From the NCBI GenBank assembly GCA_022866005.1, contig JALHTV010000301.1, forward strand, positions 1 to 6,920: a stretch of 6,920 bases of DNA, given 5' to 3'. This document shows, in pieces, positions 1 through 6,369 of the stretch (its first letter is position 1; every line of letters starts with the position of its first letter). Under the pieces are notes generated by a model that ran no database searches, was not told where the DNA came from, and saw only the letters and a list, made by a program, of their open reading frames with translations. The DNA is from Phycisphaerae bacterium. GTDB lineage: Bacteria > Planctomycetota > Phycisphaerae > SM23-33. The position numbers were made by a program, and so were the translations under genes.

Positions 1-518
1 AAGGCCCCGTAGGCGGCGGGCGGCGGGGGCAGGGTGACCTGGACGCTCGTGACCTGCTGGGTGAGCTGGTCGTAAATGCCCAGCACCACCGGCTGGTCGG
101 TGGGGGCGAAGGCGATCGTCCGCGCCAGGTTCGTCTCGCCCGGCGCGGCCGAGGCCGCCGTCGGAGGCGAGGCGCCCGCCTTGGCGGCGAGGCCCACGAT
201 CCACTGTCGCGTCTTCAGCCCGGCCCGGGCGGCCGGCTTGCCGTCTTCCACGTGCACCATCTGCACGGCCACCTGGGGCGCGGCCCCTGGGACCCGCACC
301 GTGCTCTGAAGCGATGAGATGCCCAGGCGCTTGTCCGCGACGACCTTGAAGACCCACCCGTGCAGGCCCTCATCGGAGATGAGGATCTTGGCCCCGGGGA
401 ACAGCAGCCCCAGCCCGCTCGCCCAGAGGGTGGCGATCACGAGCACGCAGACCACCGCCACGCCGATCCGCAGGCGGTAGGGCCACAGGTATGTCAGAGA
501 GCGGCGGAAGCTTTTCAT
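1..518 (-). CDS. Probable ABC exporter permease subunit, N-terminal part (runs off left edge)
   Basis: The reading frame starts at the ATG at 518-516 and stays open for 172 codons to the window edge, so only the N-terminus is present. The protein begins MKSFRRSLTYLWPYR, a basic, aromatic cytoplasmic lead typical of ABC exporter transmembrane domains. One hydrophobic helix follows at about residues 18-40, and the sequence FPGAKILISDEGLHGWV resembles planctomycete MsbA-like exporters. From about residue 56 the chain is soluble and should face the periplasm. Within it, residues 93-110 (GKPAARAGLKTRQWIVGL) look like the 'S/PAA.AGL..GD.I' core of a PDZ domain, and a Pro/Ala/Ser-rich linker follows. 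The ATPase domain would lie outside the window, so the ABC assignment rests on the N-terminus only. Another membrane protein with a single N-terminal helix and a PDZ-like domain is possible. The start is supported by a promoter at 551-580, although no strong ribosome binding site is visible. Confidence 0.6.
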   Translation of the reverse strand, partial: MKSFRRSLTYLWPYRLRIGVAVVCVLVIATLWASGLGLLFPGAKILISDEGLHGWVFKVVADKRLGISSLQSTVRVPGAAPQVAVQMVHVEDGKPAARAGLKTRQWIVGLAAKAGASPPTAASAAPGETNLARTIAFAPTDQPVVLGIYDQLTQQVTSVQVTLPPPPAAYGA

Positions 519-550
519 GTCGGTGCCCGAGGCTGGGTGACGAGCGAGCA

Positions 551-580
551 GTTATACGCCCCCGCCGCTCGGGGCGTCAA
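551..580 (-). promoter_or_regulatory. Sigma-70-type promoter for the left-end membrane-protein gene
   Basis: On the minus strand a -35 box TTGACG (580-575) and a -10 box TATAAC (556-551) are separated by 18 bases. Each box matches the bacterial housekeeping consensus at 5 of 6 positions. Transcription would begin near 544, leaving a leader of about 25 bases before the ATG at 518. The site lies just downstream of a candidate terminator for the tmk-holB transcript, which fits a separately expressed gene. The assignment is from pattern only. Confidence 0.6.
556..577. repeat. Inverted repeat filling the promoter spacer (possible operator)
   Basis: Arms ACGCCCC (556-562) and GGGGCGT (571-577) are perfect 7-base complements separated by 8 bases. 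The dyad fills the 18-base spacer and overlaps the inner edges of both the -35 and -10 boxes. There is no T tract on either side, so it does not look like a terminator. A transcription-factor operator is the simplest functional reading. In DNA this GC-rich a chance dyad is not negligible. Confidence 0.4.
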
Positions 581-582
581 CG

Positions 583-604
583 AAAAGCCCCGCGCACGGC
601 GGGG
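583..604 (-). terminator. Candidate intrinsic terminator after holB
   Basis: Read on the minus strand, a 6-bp all-GC stem (CCCCGC at 604-599 paired with GCGGGG at 593-588) closes a 5-base loop. It is followed by one C and then TTTT (586-583). It lies about 55 bases past the holB stop and just before the next promoter, the expected place to end the tmk-holB message. The T tract is short, so termination may be partial. Confidence 0.5.
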
Positions 605-657
605 GGACTGGTGCAGCGGCGTCACGGTAGGTGAGTGTGGGCTTTGGGCCGTGCGCC

Positions 658-1812
658 TCACAGGCGCAGCGGGGCGGCGCCCGCGACGGTCAAGGCCACG
701 TTGTCCCAGATCAACGTGGGCTGGACGTTTCGCCACAGCAGCTTCTCGCAGGCGTCCAGGTCCTCGATGACCCGCGCCAGCTCCGCCGGGTCGAATCGCT
801 TGGCCAGCGCCTGGGGGGCCGCAGGTTGATCGGCGTGGACCAGCGCCCTCTGGGCGGCGGTCGCGAGGGTAATCGCGTCGCGGAAGGCGCTGGCGATCAG
901 GCCCAGCAGCACCGCCGTGGCGCGGCGCCTGGCGAGCTGCTTGGATAGCTTGGCGTCCTGGGCCTTCTTGAACTCGGCGATCGTGCGCTCGGCCAGGGCG
1001 TCGGCGGTCTGGGTCAGGTAGGCAGCCAGTTCCGCGCTGCCGACTTCGCCCGCGCCCGCCAGGCGCTCCACCAGCTCGCTCTTGACGCGGTACATGTCCT
1101 GCTCGGCGAGGCGCTGCGCCTGGCCCAGGGAGCCGGCGGTGTAGGCCGCCCAGAAGTGGGCCTCGCGACGGTCCACACCGGCTGCGATCAGCCGATCGCG
1201 CACCACCTCCGCCGGCAGCGGGGCGAAGTTCACCGCCCAGCAGCGGCTGAGCGTCGTGGGCAGCAGCCCCGCCGCCTGATCGGCGATGAGGATGATCGTC
1301 ACGCCGGGCGGCGGCTCTTCCAGGGTCTTCAGCAGGGCGTTCTGGGCCTCCTCGCTGAGCAGATCGGCCTCGAGCACCAGGAACACCTTGCCCCGCCCGC
1401 GCCCCGACATCCGGCCGGCGGGGGCGATGAGGAACTCGCGGATCACGGGGATGCCGAGTTCCTGCATGACCCGCTCGCGGACCTTGGGGTCGCTGTGATA
1501 CTGGAGCAGCTCTTTGTAGACCAGGTGGAAGTCCACGTGCCTGTCACCGTCCATCGCGCGGCAGCTGGGGCAGGTGGTGCAGGCGAGCTTCAGCGCAAAG
1601 TCCTCGGGGAGGTCCGCCAGCCTGCCTTTGTTGGCCCGGCTGGCCGGCTGATCGCACAGCAGCACCTTGGCCAGCGCCACGGCCGTCGTCCGCCGCCCCA
1701 CACCGGCCGGACCGGCAAACAGCAGGGCGTGGGGGCGCCGCATGCTGGCCATCGCCCGCTGCAACCGCCCAATCGCGGCGTCTTGACCTGCGATGTCCAG
1801 CAGCTCGACCAT
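658..1812 (-). CDS. holB: DNA polymerase III subunit delta' (clamp loader)
   Basis: This 384-residue protein is the delta' subunit of the clamp-loader complex, which opens the beta sliding clamp and places it on primed DNA in the cytoplasm. It has the AAA+ layout: N-terminal DIAGQDAAIGRLQRA, a P-loop-like GPAGVGRRT (34-42), a sensor/Walker B stretch LEADLLSEEAQNALLKTLEEPP (split here as 147-155 and 156-168), and the delta' signature SRC at 189-191. Cysteines 53, 78, 81 and 84 form the zinc module, with 24 residues between the first cysteine and the CxxCxxC group, a wider gap than I recall as usual. The P-loop lysine is arginine (R40), which suggests poor or no ATP hydrolysis, as is known for E. 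coli delta'. The C-terminal third is helical and fits the collar domain. The ATG lies 6 bases after the tmk stop, with GGAG at 1826-1823 ten bases upstream. The gene ends with TGA at 660-658. Confidence 0.94.
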   Translation of the reverse strand: MVELLDIAGQDAAIGRLQRAMASMRRPHALLFAGPAGVGRRTTAVALAKVLLCDQPASRANKGRLADLPEDFALKLACTTCPSCRAMDGDRHVDFHLVYKELLQYHSDPKVRERVMQELGIPVIREFLIAPAGRMSGRGRGKVFLVLEADLLSEEAQNALLKTLEEPPPGVTIILIADQAAGLLPTTLSRCWAVNFAPLPAEVVRDRLIAAGVDRREAHFWAAYTAGSLGQAQRLAEQDMYRVKSELVERLAGAGEVGSAELAAYLTQTADALAERTIAEFKKAQDAKLSKQLARRRATAVLLGLIASAFRDAITLATAAQRALVHADQPAAPQALAKRFDPAELARVIEDLDACEKLLWRNVQPTLIWDNVALTVAGAAPLRL

Positions 1813-1818
1813 GGGCGC

Positions 1819-2496
1819 CTAGCTCCGTTGCCGAGGGGTCTGCTTGCCCCACTTCCACTCACCCAGGATGCCCATGATCCGCCGATGCACCGCCTGTGCG
1901 TCCGCCGTCGCGTCGACCACCGCAAAGTGCCAGGGAACGTCCGCCGCCTGCTTGAGGAAAAGCTCGCGGACCTGGCGGTGGTACTCGAGGGTCTTCGCCT
2001 CCCCGCGGTCGGGCTCGGGGGCGTTTCCGCCCTTGCGCCGTGCCCGCTCTAGGCCCACCTCGGCGGGCAGGTCCAGCACGATCGTCAGGTCCGGCCACGT
2101 CAGCCCCACCGCGATCTCGCCCGCGGCCAGGATGCTCGCAACGTCCATCCTGCCGGCGCCTTGGTAGGCCACCGTCGAGGAGATGTACCGGTCGCAGATC
2201 ACGCACTGCCCGGCCGCAAGCGCCGGCCGGATCACCTCTTTCGCCAACTGCGCGCGGCTGGCCATGTAGAGCATCACCTCACACTGCACGGCCATTTCGT
2301 CGTGCCGGCGGTCCAGCAGGATCGCGCGGACCTTCTCTCCGATGGCCGTGCCGCCCGGGTCGCGGACCTGGCAGACGGTCAGGCCCCCGGCGCGCAGGGC
2401 GGCGCTCAGCAACTCGACCTGCGTGCTCTTGCCGGCCCCATCGGGACCATCGATGACAATGAATTGCCCGCGGAGCTTGTCCCTCAGTTCGGTCAT
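1819..2496 (-). CDS. tmk: Thymidylate kinase (dTMP kinase)
   Basis: This 225-residue enzyme phosphorylates dTMP to dTDP using ATP, the step that commits thymidine nucleotides to DNA synthesis. The P-loop GPDGAGKST is at residues 17-25, preceded by the strand FIVID. The family motif appears as RDPGGTAIGE (45-54), with Asp where Glu is common. DRY at 102-104 in CDRYISSTVAYQG is the dTMP-binding signature. The segment ERARRKGG and the following charged stretch correspond to the LID. Length is close to the usual 205-225 residues, and all key motifs are present. The ATG at 2496-2494 has AGGA seven bases upstream. The gene is first in a tmk-holB pair, an arrangement known from other bacteria including close linkage in E. 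coli, and is divergent from hypF. Confidence 0.97.
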   Translation of the reverse strand: MTELRDKLRGQFIVIDGPDGAGKSTQVELLSAALRAGGLTVCQVRDPGGTAIGEKVRAILLDRRHDEMAVQCEVMLYMASRAQLAKEVIRPALAAGQCVICDRYISSTVAYQGAGRMDVASILAAGEIAVGLTWPDLTIVLDLPAEVGLERARRKGGNAPEPDRGEAKTLEYHRQVRELFLKQAADVPWHFAVVDATADAQAVHRRIMGILGEWKWGKQTPRQRS

Positions 2497-2635
2497 GATT
2501 GGTTCCTAGTATCCAACCCCAGCAGTTCTTTTACAAGCCGCCGTCCGGCCCGCCCGGAATTGCCCGCCGCCGCGTTTGCAGCACCGCCGGCCGGTCGGCT
2601 AGAATCATAGACTCTCGTCCAAGGCGCAGAAGGCG
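2497..2635. other. Divergent intergenic region between tmk and hypF
   Basis: This 139-base region separates divergently transcribed tmk and hypF and should hold both promoters. The middle is very GC-rich, and the only A/T-rich patches are near 2528-2536 and 2600-2611. The second patch has a plus-strand -10-like TAGAAT and, overlapping it, a minus-strand TATGAT (2609-2604). A second minus-strand candidate, TTGTAA with a 17-base gap to GATACT, lies so near the tmk ATG that its transcript would be almost leaderless. No small gene or structured RNA is evident. Confidence 0.6.
2575..2605 (+). promoter_or_regulatory. Candidate promoter for the hypFCDE operon
   Basis: A -10-like TAGAAT (2600-2605, 5 of 6 to consensus) lies 31 bases before the hypF ATG. 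A weak -35-like TTTGCA (2575-2580, 4 of 6) is 19 bases upstream. Start of transcription would be near 2612, giving a leader of about 24 bases. The spacer holds GCCG and CGGC arms (2586-2589 and 2596-2599) and the palindrome CCGGCCGG, but such words are common at this GC content. Confidence 0.42.
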
Positions 2636-5026
2636 ATGGCTGCTGAGAAGGTCCAAAGAATCCATCTGGCGATCCGTGGCCAGGTCCAGGGGGTGGGCTT
2701 TCGTCCATTCGTCTATCGCCTGGCGACGCAACTGGAGCTGACGGGGCACGTGGCCAACGATTCGCGGGGGGTCCACTTGGAGGAGCAGGGGGCCCCCGAG
2801 GTGGTGGAGATGTTCTGCCGCCGGCTGACAACCGAACTGCCGCCCCTGGCGACGGTCGCCGGCCTGGACCGCCGGGCCGCGGACGTTGTGCCCGGAGAGG
2901 GGGCTTTCCGCATCCTGCCGTCGGAGGCCGGTGAGCTGGCCGACGCCCAGGTGACCGTGGACACGGCCGTCTGCGCGGCGTGCCTGGCGGAGCTGGCTGA
3001 CCCGGCCGACCCGCGATACCGCTACCCGTTCATCAACTGCACTAACTGCGGCCCGCGCTACACCCTGGTGCGGCGTATCCCCTACGACCGGCCCCACACG
3101 ACCATGGCCGAGTTCCCCATGTGCTCGCTCTGCGCACGGGAATACAGCGACCCCGCCTGCCGGCGCTTCCACGCCCAGCCGGTGGCCTGCCCGCGCTGCG
3201 GCCCGAGCGTCTGGCTGGTCGATCCCCGCGGGCGCCAGATCGTCTGCGACGACGCCATCGCCGCCGCCGCGGACATGCTCCGCGACGGGCGAATCCTGGC
3301 GATCAAGGGCTTGGGCGGGTTCCACCTCGCCTGCCGGGCCGACGACGACCACCTGGTCGGTCGCCTGCGCCGGCGCAAGCAGCGCGACGAGAAACCCTTC
3401 GCGATCATGGTGGCCGACCTGGCCGCGGCGGAGAAACTGGTCGCACTCGACGACGCCGCCCGGCAGTTGCTCACCGGGCCGGTTTCTCCCATCGTGCTGC
3501 TGCCGCGGCGAGCGGGCGCGCCGGTGGCGGCGGGCGTGGCGGAGGGCATGGACTGCCTGGCCGTCATGTTGCCGTACACCCCGCTGCATCACCTGCTGTT
3601 CGCCTGCGGGCTGCCCGCGATGGTGATGACCAGCGGCAATATCAGCGACGAGCCCCTGGTCAAGGACAACGACGCCGCGATCGCGCACCTTTCACCCATC
3701 GCCGATGCGCTGCTGCTGCACAACCGTCCCATCGAGCGGCGGATCGACGACAGCGTGGTCCAGCACCGGCCCGCTGGCCAAAGCATGGTGGCGCGCCGCG
3801 CCCGCGGCTACGCGCCCACGCCCGTTGCCCTGAGGGGCTTGGCCGAAGGCGCCCCCGCCATCCTGGCCGTGGGGGCGGAGCTGAAGAACACCGTCTGCCT
3901 GCTCGCCCACGGCCGGTGTGTGCTGAGCGAGCACATCGGTGACCTGACCGACGGGCGCACGTACCGCCACTTCATCGACACGATCAACCACCTGGAGGCC
4001 CTGTTCGACGTGTGCCCGGAGATGCTCGCGGCCGACATGCATCCGCAGTACCTCTCCACCCAGTACGCCGCCCGCCGCCACCGTGGCGAGCTGCCCGGCC
4101 GGTCGGCCCTGCCGCTGGTGGCCGTGCAGCACCACCACGCCCACATCGCCTCCTGCCTCGCCGAGCATGGGCGAGGGGGGCCGGTGGTGGGCCTGGCGTG
4201 CGATGGAACCGGCTTCGGACCCGATGGCACCGTGTGGGGCTGCGAGGTGCTGAGCGCGGACCTGACGGACTTCCGCCGCCTGGGCCACCTGCGGTACCTG
4301 CCGCTCCCTGGTGGCGACGCCGCAGCCGTGGAGACCTGGAGGGCGGCGCTGGCGGTACTTTTCGATGCCTATGGCGACCGCTGCCTGGACGTGGCCGAGC
4401 GATGCCGCCTGGCGGCGCCGCCCGAGGCGCAGCAGACGGTCGTGGAGATGCTCTCGATGGGAGCCAACTGCCCGCCGGCAAGCTCGCTAGGCCGGTGGTT
4501 CGACGCGGTCGCGGCCCTTGCGGGCGTCGCGGCGGTCAACGGCTACGAGGCCCAAGCCGCCATGAGGCTGGAGGCCATCGTGCAGCCGGGGATGGGGGAG
4601 GGCTATCCCTACCAGATCGTCTCGAGCGGTCCCTTTGAGATCGACCTGCGGCCGATGGTCTGTGGCCTCGTGGACGACGTGCTGGGGGGCGTGGCGGCGG
4701 GCGTCATCGCCGGGCGGTTCCACAACACGGTGGTGGGCTTTTTGGCCGAGTCGGCCCGGCGGGCGCGGGAGGCCACCGGTCTGGGCGTGGTGGCCCTGTC
4801 GGGCGGGTGCTTCGCCAACCGGTACTTGTCCGCCCGGCTGGAGGCTAAGCTAACCGCCGAGGGCTTTGAGGTCCTGGTGCACCGGTCGGTCCCGTGCAAC
4901 GACGGGGGCGTCGCGCTGGGCCAGGCGGCCGTGGCCGCGGCCCGCTGGGCCCAGGCAACTGGAGCCAGGGCGGTGGGCGGGCGTGTCGGAGCAAGCGATG
5001 TGTCTGGCGATCCCCGCAAAGATTGA
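2636..5026 (+). CDS. hypF: Carbamoyltransferase HypF ([NiFe]-hydrogenase maturation)
   Basis: HypF converts carbamoyl phosphate to a carbamoyl-adenylate and transfers the carbamoyl group to the C-terminal cysteine of HypE, the source of the cyanide ligands of [NiFe]-hydrogenase. All four family parts are present in 796 residues. The acylphosphatase domain (about 8-95) has GQVQGVGFR at 15-23 and Asn41, so both catalytic residues are kept. Two zinc fingers follow, C113/C116 with C135/C138 and C163/C166 with C185/C188, each pair 18 residues apart. The YrdC-like domain begins at about 205 with AIKGLGGFHLACRAD and KQRDEKPFAIMV. The Kae1-like domain has HHHAH at 499-503, DGTGFGPDGTVWG, SGGCFAN at 722-728 and PCNDGGVALGQA from 753. 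The ATG is fixed by the acylphosphatase start. A GAAGG lies very close upstream (2629-2633). The 3' end overlaps hypC by 29 bases. The protein appears intact and functional. Confidence 0.98.
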   Translation: MAAEKVQRIHLAIRGQVQGVGFRPFVYRLATQLELTGHVANDSRGVHLEEQGAPEVVEMFCRRLTTELPPLATVAGLDRRAADVVPGEGAFRILPSEAGELADAQVTVDTAVCAACLAELADPADPRYRYPFINCTNCGPRYTLVRRIPYDRPHTTMAEFPMCSLCAREYSDPACRRFHAQPVACPRCGPSVWLVDPRGRQIVCDDAIAAAADMLRDGRILAIKGLGGFHLACRADDDHLVGRLRRRKQRDEKPFAIMVADLAAAEKLVALDDAARQLLTGPVSPIVLLPRRAGAPVAAGVAEGMDCLAVMLPYTPLHHLLFACGLPAMVMTSGNISDEPLVKDNDAAIAHLSPIADALLLHNRPIERRIDDSVVQHRPAGQSMVARRARGYAPTPVALRGLAEGAPAILAVGAELKNTVCLLAHGRCVLSEHIGDLTDGRTYRHFIDTINHLEALFDVCPEMLAADMHPQYLSTQYAARRHRGELPGRSALPLVAVQHHHAHIASCLAEHGRGGPVVGLACDGTGFGPDGTVWGCEVLSADLTDFRRLGHLRYLPLPGGDAAAVETWRAALAVLFDAYGDRCLDVAERCRLAAPPEAQQTVVEMLSMGANCPPASSLGRWFDAVAALAGVAAVNGYEAQAAMRLEAIVQPGMGEGYPYQIVSSGPFEIDLRPMVCGLVDDVLGGVAAGVIAGRFHNTVVGFLAESARRAREATGLGVVALSGGCFANRYLSARLEAKLTAEGFEVLVHRSVPCNDGGVALGQAAVAAARWAQATGARAVGGRVGASDVSGDPRKD

Positions 5027-5231
5027 GAGCATCCACGAATCCTGGGGCACGGTCGCCCTGGCGGGCAGCAGGACGCGAGCGAACCTGATGCTGGTGCCCG
5101 AGGCCCGGGTCGGCGACTGGGTGCTGGTCCACGCCGGGTTCGCCATCACGGTGATCCAGGCCAAGGACGCCCGGCAGACCTACGAGCTGCTGGCCCAGAT
5201 GGACCCGCCGGACGCCGAGCGGCCGAAGTAG
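4998..5231 (+). CDS. hypC: Hydrogenase assembly chaperone HypC/HupF
   Basis: This 77-residue chaperone binds HypD, carries the Fe(CN)2CO unit and delivers it to the hydrogenase large-subunit precursor. The start is set by biology: the protein must begin Met-Cys because Cys2, exposed after Met removal, is the iron and large-subunit ligand, and here the sequence begins MCLAIPAKI. A longer frame from a TTG at 4866 exists but would bury that cysteine and lie deep inside hypF. GGAG at 4988-4991 sits six bases before the ATG, inside hypF. The conserved VGDWVLVHAGFAI is at 38-50, with His45 matching the family histidine. The length is normal. The 29-base overlap with hypF suggests translational coupling. 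A close paralogue such as HybG cannot be excluded from sequence alone, but the setting favours HypC. Confidence 0.97.
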   Translation: MCLAIPAKIESIHESWGTVALAGSRTRANLMLVPEARVGDWVLVHAGFAITVIQAKDARQTYELLAQMDPPDAERPK

Positions 5232-5251
5232 CTTTCCGTGGCGTGACCTTT

Positions 5252-6367
5252 ATGGCTTATCCCGGCAGCGACATCCGCGAGAGGATTCACCGTCTGACCG
5301 AGCACCTGGCGGCGGATCGCCGCTCCGTGCAGGTCATGGAGATCTGCGGCACGCACACGATGGCCATCGCCCGGGCCGGCCTGCGCAGCCTGCTGCCGGA
5401 GGCCCTGCGTCTGGTGAGCGGGCCGGGGTGCCCCGTGTGCGTGACGGACTCCTCCTACCTGGACCAGGCGGTGGCCTTGGCGTCGGGGGCCTGCGGCGCC
5501 AAGCCCATCGTGGCCACCTACGGTGACATGGTCCGCGTGCCCGGGCGCGAAGGCAGCCTGGCTGAGGCGCGTGCCCGAGGCGCCGAGGTGGAGGTGGTCT
5601 ACTCCGCCGAACAGGCCGTGGAACTGGCCGCCGCGCGGCCGGACCGACAGGTGGTGTTCCTGGCGGTGGGGTTCGAGACGACCGCCCCGGGTACCGCCCT
5701 GGCGATCCAGCGTGCCCAGCGCGAGGGCGTGCGCAACTTCAGCGTGCTGGCCGCCCACAAGCGGGTGCTCCCGGCCATGCGGGCGCTGCTGAGCGCGGGG
5801 GACGTGCGGATTGACGGCTTCCTGTGCCCCGGGCACGTGAGCGTGATCCTGGGTTTCGCGGCCTACGAGCCGATCGTCCGGGAGTTTGCCCGGCCGTGCG
5901 TGGTCGCGGGCTTTGAGGCGGGGCAGGTCCTGGCGGGACTGGCGGCGATCCTGGAGCAGTTGGCCCAGAACCGGCCGGCGGCGGCGAGCGTGTATCCACC
6001 GGTCTCCGCCGATGGCAACGCTACCGCCCGGCGGCTGATGGAGGAGGTGTTCACCGTCACCGACGCCCGCTGGCGGGCGCTGGGGGTGATCCCCGATAGC
6101 GGCCTGGAGCTGCGGGAGGCGCTGGTGGAGTTCGACGCGGCTAAGCGGTTCGACCTGCCGCAGGTGGCCAGCTACGAGCTACCCGGCTGTCGCTGCGGCG
6201 ACGTGCTCCGCGGAAGCTTGGAGCCTGCGGATTGCCCGCTGTTCGCCGGCCGGTGCACTCCGCGCGACCCGGTCGGCCCGTGTATGGTCAGCTCCGAGGG
6301 GGCGTGCGCCGCCTCGTACAAGTACGAGCGCCAGGCCGTCCGCGGCGGGCGGCGGGTGGAGCGATAG
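5252..6367 (+). CDS. hypD: Hydrogenase maturation iron-sulfur protein HypD
   Basis: HypD is the scaffold, with HypC, on which the iron of the [NiFe] site gains its CN and CO ligands. From the ATG it is 371 residues, the usual family size. Conserved features are MEICGTHT with Cys32, GPGCPVC with Cys60 and Cys63, GFETTAPGTA, and LCPGHVSVILG. A cysteine-rich C-terminus (Cys313, 315, 328, 335, 344, 352) ends in GPCMVSSEGACAASY and includes the [4Fe-4S] ligands. Every catalytic or redox cysteine I would expect is present. The start is uncertain: a GTG three codons earlier (5243) is in frame, and neither has a clear ribosome binding site. I prefer ATG. The gap from hypC is 20 bases (11 with GTG), and hypE follows after 2 bases. 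Confidence 0.97.
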   Translation: MAYPGSDIRERIHRLTEHLAADRRSVQVMEICGTHTMAIARAGLRSLLPEALRLVSGPGCPVCVTDSSYLDQAVALASGACGAKPIVATYGDMVRVPGREGSLAEARARGAEVEVVYSAEQAVELAAARPDRQVVFLAVGFETTAPGTALAIQRAQREGVRNFSVLAAHKRVLPAMRALLSAGDVRIDGFLCPGHVSVILGFAAYEPIVREFARPCVVAGFEAGQVLAGLAAILEQLAQNRPAAASVYPPVSADGNATARRLMEEVFTVTDARWRALGVIPDSGLELREALVEFDAAKRFDLPQVASYELPGCRCGDVLRGSLEPADCPLFAGRCTPRDPVGPCMVSSEGACAASYKYERQAVRGGRRVER

Positions 6368-6369
6368 CG

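Noticed and set aside
556..577. Second terminator hairpin upstream of the left-end gene
   Set aside because: The 7-bp stem is strong, but no T tract follows on either strand, and it sits between promoter boxes. An operator is the better reading.
360..770. Plus-strand open frame (136 codons) across the left-end gene, the intergenic region and the holB end
   Set aside because: It spans a promoter, a terminator and the ends of two genes on the opposite strand. The product is Arg/Pro/Gly-rich with no motif.
1156..2052. Plus-strand open frame (298 codons) opposite holB and tmk
   Set aside because: It crosses two well-supported genes on the other strand and has composition typical of a GC-rich antisense shadow. 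No recognisable domain is visible.
2565..2580. Possible sigma-54 promoter upstream of hypF (TTGCA at 2576-2580)
   Set aside because: hyp operons in some bacteria use sigma-54, so I checked. The -12-like TTGCA is present, but the required GG of the -24 element at the right distance is missing (only 3 of 7 positions match).
2531..3688. Long minus-strand open frame (385 codons) opposite hypF
   Set aside because: It lies antisense to the conserved acylphosphatase, zinc-finger and YrdC regions of hypF. Its product is low-complexity (rich in His, Arg, Gly and Gln) with no family motifs, as expected of a shadow frame in GC-rich DNA.
3692..4288. Minus-strand open frame (198 codons) opposite the Kae1-like part of hypF
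   Set aside because: It is antisense to conserved hypF motifs, including HHHAH, and has no recognisable protein features.
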